Shown: positions 49,021-60,924 of the stretch, one piece after another
How positions within the stretch are numbered: position 1 is the first letter of the stretch
How the letters are laid out: every line of letters begins with the position of its first letter
NCBI GenBank assembly: GCA_030278955.1
Contig: JAOANR010000004.1
Location: 56,383,120-56,447,119 of the forward strand
Origin: Hygrophila difformis
Lineage: Eukaryota > Streptophyta > Magnoliopsida > Lamiales > Acanthaceae
Reading direction: 5' to 3'
DNA length: 64,000 nucleotides
Translations under genes and position numbers: made by a program
Notes under the pieces: generated by a model
Seen by the model: only the letters and a program-made list of their open reading frames with translations
The model's database searches: none
Told to the model about the DNA's origin: nothing

Positions 49021-52000
49021 TCACTGATCATACCTGTGTGATAACCTGCACGTGCGTGTGTTGTGCCCCCGTATGCCGCACCGTGTACACTTGCCCTTGC
49101 CTATCGGACGTTGGGATGGTATTCGCTTTTTCTTCGGTCGACCGGGCTGGCTGCACACGCACATCCGGAGGAAAGACAAATTCTCACTCATTCTCCACGG
49201 CACTGCTGCCGCTGTCTCCCATGAGAGGATAGACGACTCCGTCGTACGTCTTCTTGTATAATTCAACCGTGTAACACGGATCACAGTAGTTATAAATATT
49301 CCCCTGCATCTTCTCTATCGCAGCACATCCGTGCTTGCATGGCAGCCGCCATAGTTGCCAATAACTACATGTGCAAGTCCGCCGCTCCACGTCCACGGCA
49401 TATATGCTTCCCCTATCGGCAATCTCAAACAATGAACCGGCCGCGCGCTGCAGCTCTAGGGCACCGGATTCCATGTAACTTCGGTGTACCACCTTCGCCG
49501 ATTCCGGGCATAACTCTCCGGCCATCTTTGCACCGGCCTCTCTCTTGTTGTTCATCATCTTCATAATCATTTTACGGATTGCTTCGAGCATTGAACATGG
49601 ATGCATTCCTCTCGGTTTCACCACCCATGAGTTCCAGCTCTCGATAAGGTTGGTGTTCATCATGCCCCACTTTTGTCCCGGGAACACAGCGTTCGCCCAT
49701 GTGTATGGCTCCGAGTTTTGAATGAACGCCCATGAAAGGGGCATTGCTTGAAGTATTGAGTTTAGGTGCTGGACCATCTCGTCATACGTTGCGGCATATG
49801 CAGCAGCCTTCAGCACACCTGTCCATTTCGTTTTATCTTTGTACGGGTATTTCGTCAGCACCTGTCATTTATGCAAGTCATACTGAACTGTTACTCAACA
49901 AATCATAGTTATCAAAATCGCGATCCTGATCGTAGGATCGCACGATCCTACGATCCCACCCATAAAAAACGATCCGGATCGCCATAGGATCGCAAATATG
50001 GTAGGATCGCAGTAGGATCGGTAGGATCGGAGTAGGATCGTAGGATCGCTGAGCGATCCGATCCTACCCCTTTGGTTTTTTTTTTTTTTTTTTTTTTCGG
50101 AGCAAAATTACTTATTATCTCTAGCTCTTTGTGATTTTGGTCATGATGTTATTTTTGTCAATTTTGTTTAATGTATCTTTGCATATATTGAACTCAAAAT
50201 TGTTGGGTTTTATGTCAGTGTTTAACTTCTATTGGATCATTAATAAGCATACAATTAACTATCAAATTCTTGTTAAAAATTGATCTAAAATATATATTTT
50301 CAATTATACATGTCACCAGTTTAATGAGATAATTAACAAATATTAATTTTTAAAAATATAAATAAAAATTTCATAGGATCTTAGGATCCCGATTCGATCC
50401 TACGATCCCGATCTTGCAAAGACAAAAACGATCCTACTTAAGATCCCGATCTTGATAACCTTGCAACAAATACCTATGTCTCTGAAATATTATACCAAAC
50501 ATGTGGCCAGTGTGTGAGTTTAGAAAAACGGAACACAGGTTACCTGCGTTTTGAAGTTATCCACGAGGTGTCGTAGACACACTGCATGATTACTCCCCCT
50601 GAAAACACCTGGGATACCTTTCATCAACCCAGAGTTGCGGTCGCTGTAAAAAGTATACTCGCTCCAATCGTCGCGTTCGTTCTCTCGGTCAAGAGCATAC
50701 CTCAGCTTTGAACTAAACCACTCCTAATTGATATCCGTCTCCCCATCCGTAACTGTACACAACCACGCAAGCAGTCAAAAATGTCACTTCCTTGTTACTG
50801 ATACAGTTGCTCCATAATAATTATGCAAGATATGTATGGAATGAACACCATTCAATAAAAGAGAACATACTAATACGCAAACTACTGCATACCTGCAAAT
50901 GCGATTGTTAAAAAGCCATCATTCCCGTCTTTGCCAACCGCTGCCAATACTGAACCTTTCCACTTGTTTTTAATATGCGTGCCATCCATCTCAATAAGCC
51001 GCCGACATCCATTTTTAAACCCATCGATGCAGGCTGCGATTGCTATAAAAACTCTCCTAAACTTTCCGGTATCTTCGTGCACTTCCAAATCAGCGATGCT
51101 TCATGGGTTCGACGCTACCAACCTGTTGCAAAATACACGAATCTTGTCAAAAGAGTAGTAATCGTCTCCATGCAATTCTTTCATTGCAACCTCCCTTCCA
51201 TTCCAGGCCCTGCGGTAGCTAATTTCGACTTTGAAAGCTGCATGTATTTGATCAACCGCCCTATTCGGTTCGTAGTTAGGATCCCGCCTCAACTTCTCCT
51301 TTATGAATGCGGCAACCCATGGAGCATTCGCCTTCGGATGTTTCCTTGACTGGAGATTATTTACGCCACATGAATGAGACAATGTGCATGTGCGGATGGC
51401 AAAGGACTCGTCCGACTTGTGGTGTGATGCATACACCCGCGCATCCACAACTTTCCATTGAACATTTCACAAGAATTTTCTTCGTATGGTTAATCACATA
51501 GTAGTATTGGCGCCGAACCGCAATACAATGATTTTTCAGCACCATGCGGAACTGTTCCGCATCCTTAAACCTCTGTCCTTTTCCTTTTATTGCATCGGCC
51601 CATAGCAGTCTCATATCTTCGTTGTCCTCCCCTATATCGTCATCGATTTCCTCCTCCGCTTCGTTGTCCGACCTGCGGTACACGAAATAACCCTCAAAAA
51701 CACCACCGTCACGTACAGACAATACCAATATTATGCATGAACAACACCAGATATTGCAATATTATGGGACACATACATGATCGTTCCCTGCAGCACCTAA
51801 TACTACATTGCTCTATGCAAAACACCATAATATATAGATGGCCAACACAACAATTGCATAAGTGGTGTACACTACTGTAGTAATTCATTGATTGTGATCC
51901 ACCACATTTCTCAAATCATGTTTCATGTACTGCATACGTCCCTACACTCCTATCATTTGCATACGCAGCACAAATAATAATTTAGCCAATAACAACCCAT

Positions 52001-52414
52001 TTCTGCTAATCAATACAATACCAACGTACGATAATAAATACTAAATACCAGTTACTAGCATTCTAATACCATTGTGTAGCTTGTTTAACACAACACTCAC
52101 CTTTGTCCCTCGTTGGCAGCTTCCCTGTTCATCAACCTCATCTTTCCAAAAGCTTGACCCTTTGCTCGATTCAAACAGAACATTCTTCTTATATCTTCAG
52201 GGAACATGATCTCCATCGTGCAGTCCCCGTCGGGCACCTCAAAAAGCAAGCTCATCGTCGTTGGAGATACGTCCGCCCATTTCTCCGCCAACTTCGCAAA
52301 CAAATCCGCCACAAGGTCGTCGTCCCTTACCCGTACAAGATGAACCTCGGAGTTGTATTCACAGAATAACATCATCTCTGCCCCGTTTCCTCCGCCTTCC
52401 ATGCCGCTCGCCAT
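49021..52414 (-). pseudogene. mudrA: MULE transposase (mudrA/MURA), disrupted
   Basis: Exons (minus): 52101-52414, 50893-51672, 50544-50752, about 49021-49861. It catalyses cut-and-paste transposition. N-terminal PB1-like segment, then a MuDR DNA-binding region (QFRMVLKNHCIAVRRQYYY). The DDE-type catalytic residues sit in MDGTHIKNKW, FYSDRNSGLMKGIPGVF and LIESWNSWV. Then comes a SWIM zinc finger (CTCSYWQLWRLPCKHG) and a C-terminal CCHC knuckle (CTRCGIRGHNTRTC). Lesions: a frameshift near 51440 in exon 2, TGA at 51101-51103, an in-frame TAG near 50728 (N-stop-EWF), and TGA near 49184 followed by a frame change before the knuckle. Convergent with the ULP1 gene, as mudrA and mudrB are in maize MuDR. 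Catalytic residues survive but no full-length protein can be made. Confidence 0.85.
49904..50463. mobile_element. hAT-type MITE nested in a mudrA intron
   Basis: The 8-bp CAACAAAT lies at 49896-49903 and 50464-50471. The ends are CATAGTTATCAAAATCG and, reverse-complemented, CAAGGTTATCAAGATCG. An 8-bp duplication with CA-start termini fits hAT. The sub-terminal parts are packed with GGATCG/CGATCC words in both orientations (about 49920-50072 and 50380-50450), separated by a T tract and AT-rich DNA. It sits in the intron between exons 50544-50752 and 49861, so it need not have broken the gene. It inserted after the MULE. Confidence 0.85.
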
Positions 52415-52947
52415 TCCGCTTCCGTTCCGACGTTGTGCGTTGGCAAAACCCTAATCTAGCTTCAAATCCTTACCCAAAACCCTTCCCTTCACCTTCTCGT
52501 CGTCCCCTCCAGCGTAAACACCTCCGAACCCTAAACTCTACAAACCCTCCTCGTCGCACGGTCGCCCTTCTCGGTAACCCTTCGATTATTCCAAAATCCG
52601 CAACCAACGACGAGGAGTGAAGCCCCCCGACGATGAGGAAACCCTGCCGGTGTTCGCTTCTAGGGACCTGCGCGCGCGGACGACGAGGAAACCTCCGATG
52701 AAGCTTCCCCAATAATCGCCCTGTCCGGAACACCTTTTTCTCCACCGCTTGCCTGCTCCCCTTCCCACTTTCAATTTTCTCACATGTTTTGGCCACCTCA
52801 AATGCAAAACTTTCCGCCAACTTCGCCTGTCACATCACCTTTAAAAAGTGGGGGTATTTTAGACATTTCCCAATTACATTTTGTTTTGCCTTTAGTTTAA
52901 TGACTGAGGTACTGAAGTGGAAGGTATTTTACACTTGGGTACTAATA

Positions 52948-53019
52948 CATATGAAGAATAGTATGCTGGTACTGATCTTACATATCTTTTCTCTTGAGGT
53001 ATTAAACTCTCAAAACCCC
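52948..53019 (-). repeat. MULE right terminal inverted repeat
   Basis: Reverse complement of the left end with moderate identity; the TACC phrases recur at the same offsets. The outer GGGGTTTT is more Mutator-like than the left end, which appears to have mutated. Confidence 0.75.
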
Positions 53020-53028
53020 TTCAATTTA
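53020..53028. repeat. MULE target-site duplication, right copy
   Basis: TTCAATTTA, identical to 41170-41178. Confidence 0.8.
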
Positions 53029-53180
53029 TACTTGTTGTTTAGAACTAGAACGCTGGCCGCTCCTCTATCTATTTCAATAATGCGAGCGCAATCTTTTGCC
53101 ACGTCTTTTTTTTTTTTCCTTAGTTATTTAACATGTGAATGGAGATGCCAAGCCAAGGGAAAATGCTAGGCAAGTGATTT

Positions 53181-53396
53181 ACTACCTCCGTTTTTTATTT
53201 AATTTTTAGTACAGTTGTATAAAATAAAACATAGTCGATTGAGATCTTATTGGATTCGTCTAATGACTTCGTTTTAGAATATCAAATTTTTGTAATTTTT
53301 TTATTATTATACAATTTAAGTTATTAAGTGTTAAAGATATGTCTTGAACTGCGCGAAAACTATAAATGGAGCAATTATTTCAAAACGGAGAAAGTA
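53181..53396. mobile_element. Stowaway-like MITE (Tc1/mariner), third copy
   Basis: It begins ACTACCTCCGTTTTTTATTT and ends CAAAACGGAGAAAGTAT. It shares the internal phrase TGAGATCTTATTGGATTCG with the copy at 34220-34484. Non-coding. Confidence 0.75.
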
Positions 53397-53494
53397 TAAC
53401 TTAGTAAGTAAAAGTGTTGGTTAGTTCAATGAATTATCTGCTTGCATGTGGCTTTTATTTTGTTTTTTTGGGGGAGCTATTAAAGCCTGGAAAG

Positions 53495-53846
53495 TAGGGG
53501 TGTCAATTTGGACATGAACCCGAAAACGAACCCTACCAACACGAAAAATTTCAGGTTTGGGTTTAGTCATTTTGGGTTTTTTTCAAATTAGGTCGACCTG
53601 ATACCTGACCTGAAAAATTATACCACCTGCTTAACCTGATACGAACACAACCCGAAATCTGAAATTGTGTCAATTTTGGCCTATAACCCAAAAAAACGAA
53701 CCCGAGCGGCACGAAAATTTTCAAATTTGAGTTTGGTCATTTTGAATTTTTCTCGAAATCAGGTCGACCCGAACCCGACATGAAATATTATACAACCTGA
53801 TCAACCCGACACGAACACGACCCGAAATCTGAAATTGACACCCCTA
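53495..53846. mobile_element. hAT-type MITE
   Basis: CTGGAAAG lies at 53487-53494 and 53847-53854 (8-bp target duplication). Terminal inverted repeat TAGGGGTGTCAATTT at the left, AAATTGACACCCCTA at the right. 352 bp, non-coding, with internal direct repeats of the phrase AGGTCGACC and of AACACGACCCGAAATCTGAAA-like words. TAGGGGTG termini are common in plant hAT MITEs. Confidence 0.9.
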
Positions 53847-53907
53847 CTGGAAAGGGGTGGTGGGAGCACATGCCACATAATTACAAAGGGGAATTAAAGG
53901 GAGGGAT

Positions 53908-53984
53908 AGGGGGCGGTGGAGAATTGAACCTCCAACCTTCCGTTGGAAATCAAGGAACTTAACCACTTAGGCTAACTCCTCATC
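53908..53984 (-). other. tRNA-like sequence (tRNA relic or SINE head)
   Basis: On the minus strand TAGCCTAAGTGG matches the internal A box and GGTTCAATTC the B box, with the spacing expected between tRNA positions 8 and 52. The acceptor, D and T stems do not pair well, so this is not a functional tRNA gene by eye. It is either a decayed tRNA or the tRNA-derived part of a SINE. Confidence 0.35.
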
Positions 53985-54621
53985 CACGAATGTGGCTCTT
54001 ATTTGATACTAGAAAAAGAAAAATACAATTTGTCAATTGCCATCAAATAAGTTCTTGAAATTGTAAAGTAGTTATTGAAATTAATATAAGTAAACGCTAA
54101 ATTTTAAATTCTAATCGCTCAACTTTCCAATGTTTAGTTTTTTCACACACGCAGTTAAACTCTAATTTTAAAATGTAATTCAAATACTATTTCTCAAAAT
54201 TATTAATTTAAACATATTTTCACTACTAATTCCAATTCCAAACTCTAAATTCTACACCAAACTCTAAATTTTAATTATTTCCAAATATAGCCAAATGATT
54301 GTTTGTCATAATCGAACTTTAAATTATTCCAATGTGTTTATTACCTAAATATTCATGTTTGCTAAATATACCAGTATTATACTAGTGATTATTAACAATC
54401 CAATTAAGAAAAATAGGGGAAACGGAAGAACTATTTGAGCCGGCCCAATACAAAACTCAAGCCCAGCCCACTCATCACGTGCCATTTCCAATATTTCAAT
54501 AATTTTATATCGGAAGTATTCGGTATTAGTCACACAAAATAGGACTTGCATTTAATCTCTCACTCTCTATTATCTGGATTTGCTGCAACTGTGCGCGATT
54601 GTGCTTCGCATTTCTAGATTC
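53985..54621. promoter_or_regulatory. Spacer and probable promoter/5' UTR of GSNO reductase
   Basis: AT-rich. A CTCTCACTCTCTATTATC stretch at about 54558-54575 is typical of a plant leader. No clear TATA box was chosen. Confidence 0.35.
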
Positions 54622-57546
<2,925 letters not shown>

Positions 57547-58014
57547 TCTGATGATTTGCAAGAGCGCAGTATGGTTGGAGTTTCCGATGATTTGTACTAC
57601 TTGTGGATCTGCAGCCAATTATGTCCCTATTGCTAGACCTTATCTTATGCGACTTAATCTATATATATGCTTGGCAAGTCTATGCTAAACTTGCTTTATG
57701 CCCGCCCTTATGCGTTTTAGCCATTTGCCTCATCAACTTCCCTTACTCTACTATTTTGGTGTCGAATTATCGCTCTGGTTTTCATATTTAATGTGATGTG
57801 ATACATTGGTGCTCTTTAGAATTCGTCTTCCTATTGCTCGTATTCATATACGAGTCTTGAATTCATAAATATAAATACAGTATCAGCAACACTGTAGCAA
57901 CGTTGAATATGTTGCATAACTTGTAAGTTTCCTTTTAAGAAATTGAGAGAGATACTGTATTAGCTATTTTTATCATACCATATTATTTCATACTGACAGT
58001 CCCTGTGAGTAGGT
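57547..58014. other. GSNO reductase 3' UTR and short spacer
   Basis: AT-rich, no supported ORF. It likely includes the 3' UTR; the copia LTR starts near 58015. Confidence 0.45.
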
Positions 58015-58657
58015 TGTTTACGCGATGTATTGACAACACACACAATTGCAGAAATATAAGAACACAATTGTTTGTTGACCCGGTTCGGACCTCCTGTCCT
58101 ACATCCGGGGGATTCCAATCCAGGCGAAGATTACTCAACTATGAACAAGAACAAACACAAGACTCGAGACCAATCCTGTTAACTCGATCTAGAAGCTGAA
58201 TCTCTCCCCCTCAACTTCTAATCTCCCTAACTAGAATTACAGAGACAATCTTTGTTGTTCCTTCACCCTGTTGACGACCCTGAATCAAGAATCCTTTAAG
58301 CTATATCAAGAAGACTTCCTCTCCTTAATTTACAACTCGATCTAAGCGATATACAGTGAATTACAACACAATTCTATCAAGAACAAAAACTCTCAAAACA
58401 TCTAAACATGAAGAACAAGTTTTTGGCTCTCTTGAAGTATATCTTCTAAAACGAAAACTAAACTCTCTTGGTAGAATATTGAAGACAAAAATTACTTAAA
58501 AGTAAAGACTGACTCAAAGACTATTTATAAACTAAGAACGTCTTGGTCTTTGAGTCCGGGTGCTGGTGAAGCTTTGATCTTTAAAACCATAACTGTATCG
58601 TTGTTAGAGCATTGCAGTGACACCCAAATGATTCTGCATGAAATGTTAGTGCCAACA
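58015..58657 (-). repeat. 3' LTR of the copia element
   Basis: On the minus strand it begins TGTTGGCACTAACATTTCAT and contains a GACCCGGTTCGGACC-like block (+ strand near 58077) common in SIRE-type LTRs. The end at 58015 is a guess (…GTAAACA); the true end could be some bases away. No partner LTR in the window. Confidence 0.7.
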
Positions 58658-58672
58658 ATCTCCCCCTCATTT
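58658..58672 (-). other. Copia polypurine tract
   Basis: Minus strand AAATGAGGGGGAGAT directly upstream of the LTR start, the usual SIRE form. Confidence 0.7.
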
Positions 58673-59077
58673 CATGAAGAGGTTGATTCATCACAAACAT
58701 GTCTCAAACCAGTATGATGAATAGCAATTCCGAATACCAACCTAACAACGATGGTTAAAAGATCAAGTACAATAAATGTAATTAACAGATAAGAGTAACA
58801 CCAGCAAGACAAAGTCACAAAATAGAAAGATCGATCAAATAAGTTCATGCAAATCTAGTCCATCAGCAAAGCAAACCACAATCATCAGCAAAATAAACAA
58901 GCATCAGTATCCAAGAGTATCAAAAACAGTAACCAACAGGAATAGCAAATTAGTTACAGACCCAAATCAAAATATCAAATTCAGTTTAGAGTGTACCCCC
59001 CTCAAAGCGTTGTCATCATCACCCAAAAACCACAGTCAGTCAGAACAAATTGAGAGACCATACTCCCCCTTGATGAA
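58673..59077. other. Copia element 3' untranslated interval
   Basis: A-rich sequence between the env-position ORF stop and the polypurine tract. No coding region. Confidence 0.5.
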
Positions 59078-60583
59078 TCAGATCTCCTCATCATCCTCCT
59101 CTCCAGTGGGTGGAGGATCAAATGAGCCAGGAAGAAGCTTCAACATATTGTTGTTCTGCTTCCGGATGCGGAGACCAGCATTGATGACATTCGAAACCTC
59201 CTCATTCTGTCGAAGAATGATGGTCTTAAGATGATTAACCAATGCAGCGCCAGACAGAGCAGGACCGAGGAGAATGTCATTGTGCAAATTTCGAAGATCA
59301 GTGGTGGGAGTGTTCTGCTTGATAGGAATTCTTTCTTCCTTTGGAACCTTGATTCCATTCTTCCTTAGGAATCGGGTGATCAAGGCAGGGTAAGGGAGGA
59401 GGTCATTCTTTCCAATTGAACCGCGAGTGTAACCTAGCATCTTAGAAAGCACAGAGAGACCAAAATTTGTCATGTTAAGATATTTTTCAATACAAAACAT
59501 GAGTTTACCCATATGAGATGACACTTGACTGGCATTGGTTGTTGGAAGGATGTTGGAACTACACAGACGAAACAGACAGTTGAACTTCAAGGTAAGTTGT
59601 TGAACCCGGAGTTGATTTCGGCCAAAGGCAACACTCTTTGTGTTCGAAATCTCGTAGGCCACTTCAGCATTGGAGTTTGGCAAGTAAGCCGTAACATCAT
59701 CCAAGTTGCTGTTAAGCTGAACCTTCAACAACGCATTAAACACCTGAGGAAAAATCTCTAGGATTTTGCCTCGCATGTAGATCTTCCCTCCAAAAGGCGA
59801 ATCAGTATCCATAACGTCTGGATGAAGATTGGCGTAGAATTCGCGAACCAATGCAGGAGAATAATCCTCGAGTTTCGTAGCCCAGTAGTAAAGCTTGCAG
59901 TCCTCCAAGTATTTTGTAAAGCCTAACTCCTTGTAGATGGGGTGAGTGAACTGCTCCTCTGGTATGAAATCTCGATTATTGAGCTCCTTGGCAAATTTTT
60001 GCGCCTCCTTGTCATAAAACTTGAAGTTTAGTGCATCACGAACAGTCATAGGGGTAGCTTTCTTCGGTCGTTTCTGCGTTGTCTCGACTGCAGGTTGTTT
60101 CTCCTTTCTTTTGCGGGAACGTGTTACAGGGGTACTGGCAACTGGACGGTGTTCCGGAGTAACTTCTCGGTCGAGTTCGTCATTTCTCTGGTGTTCCTCT
60201 TCCTCAGCAACAACATCATCATGATCAAAGAAATCTTCAGTATCTCCTGGAGGATGCTCCGTCGTGGTTTCATCATCCCACTCCATAGGAAATGTTTCTT
60301 TTTGTGGTGCAGGAAGAGCAGGTACAGGGGGTGCAGGGAGAGCGGAAGAGTCTTCAGTAGGTGGAAGACTCAAAATAGGAGTAGCCTCCGTCACAATGTT
60401 GTCTGCATTTCCACCCGACGCCTCTCCTGTTTCAGTTGTTGAAGGAGGTGGAACATTTCCACTTAGCGCTTGAAGAACAGAAGTTACAATTTGAACTGGA
60501 TCGATGGGGATTTCAGTGTTTGATGGAGCAGAGGATTCAGTATTTGGATCAGTTGTGGATTTGGGGGAACTTGAAGACGCCAT
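59078..60583 (-). CDS. Env-position ORF of the copia element (putative plant transposon protein domain)
   Basis: 501 residues, uninterrupted, from ATG at 60583-60581. The frame stays open upstream to 60829, but those residues look like leader. The N-terminal 200 residues are Ser/Thr/Pro/Glu-rich and probably disordered, with a basic stretch TRSRKRKEKQP. The C-terminal 250 residues form a globular-looking domain (LNFKFYDKEAQKFAKELNNR, LGFTKYLEDC, VREFYANLHPDV, GRNQLRVQQLTLKFNCLFRL). This matches what is usually annotated in plants as the 'putative plant transposon protein' domain. No convincing signal peptide or membrane span follows this Met, so it does not look like a true envelope protein. 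Function unknown. It lies about 340 bp after the pol stop on the same strand. Confidence 0.7.
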   Translation of the reverse strand: MASSSSPKSTTDPNTESSAPSNTEIPIDPVQIVTSVLQALSGNVPPPSTTETGEASGGNADNIVTEATPILSLPPTEDSSALPAPPVPALPAPQKETFPMEWDDETTTEHPPGDTEDFFDHDDVVAEEEEHQRNDELDREVTPEHRPVASTPVTRSRKRKEKQPAVETTQKRPKKATPMTVRDALNFKFYDKEAQKFAKELNNRDFIPEEQFTHPIYKELGFTKYLEDCKLYYWATKLEDYSPALVREFYANLHPDVMDTDSPFGGKIYMRGKILEIFPQVFNALLKVQLNSNLDDVTAYLPNSNAEVAYEISNTKSVAFGRNQLRVQQLTLKFNCLFRLCSSNILPTTNASQVSSHMGKLMFCIEKYLNMTNFGLSVLSKMLGYTRGSIGKNDLLPYPALITRFLRKNGIKVPKEERIPIKQNTPTTDLRNLHNDILLGPALSGAALVNHLKTIILRQNEEVSNVINAGLRIRKQNNNMLKLLPGSFDPPPTGEEDDEEI

Positions 60584-60924
60584 TGAAGGAAAAATAGAAG
60601 CTGCACAACTTGAGAAAGAAAACAAAGAAGAAGTAGTGCAGAATAAAATGGGAGCAAGTGTATTTAAGAAGGAGAAATGAAACGTAAACCACGTTCGCAG
60701 AGAGGAAACGACGAAGCAATGATGGCGGTTTCGGGCGACGTGAGCTGCAGGGAGTGAAGAGACGGTTACTGTAGTCACAGAGGTATGATGACACTGTGCA
60801 GACGTCGAATCAGAATCCTTGCGAATCAAACTTTGTCTCTATCCGTTTCTCCTTATAAATTGCTTGGGCCTGGAAATGTTAGAATACACAGAAAAACAAC
60901 AAACGGCCCAAAGCATAACAAAAT

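Larger units (their letters stand above)
41179..53019. mobile_element. Mutator-like element (MULE) with ULP1, GRF-like and mudrA genes
   Basis: About 11.84 kb. The 9-bp TTCAATTTA lies at 41170-41178 and 53020-53028, the length expected for Mutator target duplications. The ends align without gaps over about 52 bp when the right end is reverse-complemented, then continue (CAGTACC.GCATAC.AT). Shared blocks include TTTAATACC and TCAGTACC; overall identity is moderate, so the TIRs are degenerate. Inside: a plus-strand ULP1-type protease gene (42271-46796), a small plus-strand GRF-like ORF (48159-48548) and a minus-strand mudrA transposase gene (49021-52414), with a hAT-type MITE nested in one mudrA intron. 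ULP1 genes carried by MULEs are known for the Kaonashi type. All three genes contain frameshifts or stops, so this copy is not autonomous. Confidence 0.9.

Noticed and set aside
49918..50080. CRISPR-like short repeats (GGATCG words)
   Set aside because: This is a plant nuclear genome; the words are irregularly spaced, occur in both orientations and lie within a MITE with an 8-bp target duplication.
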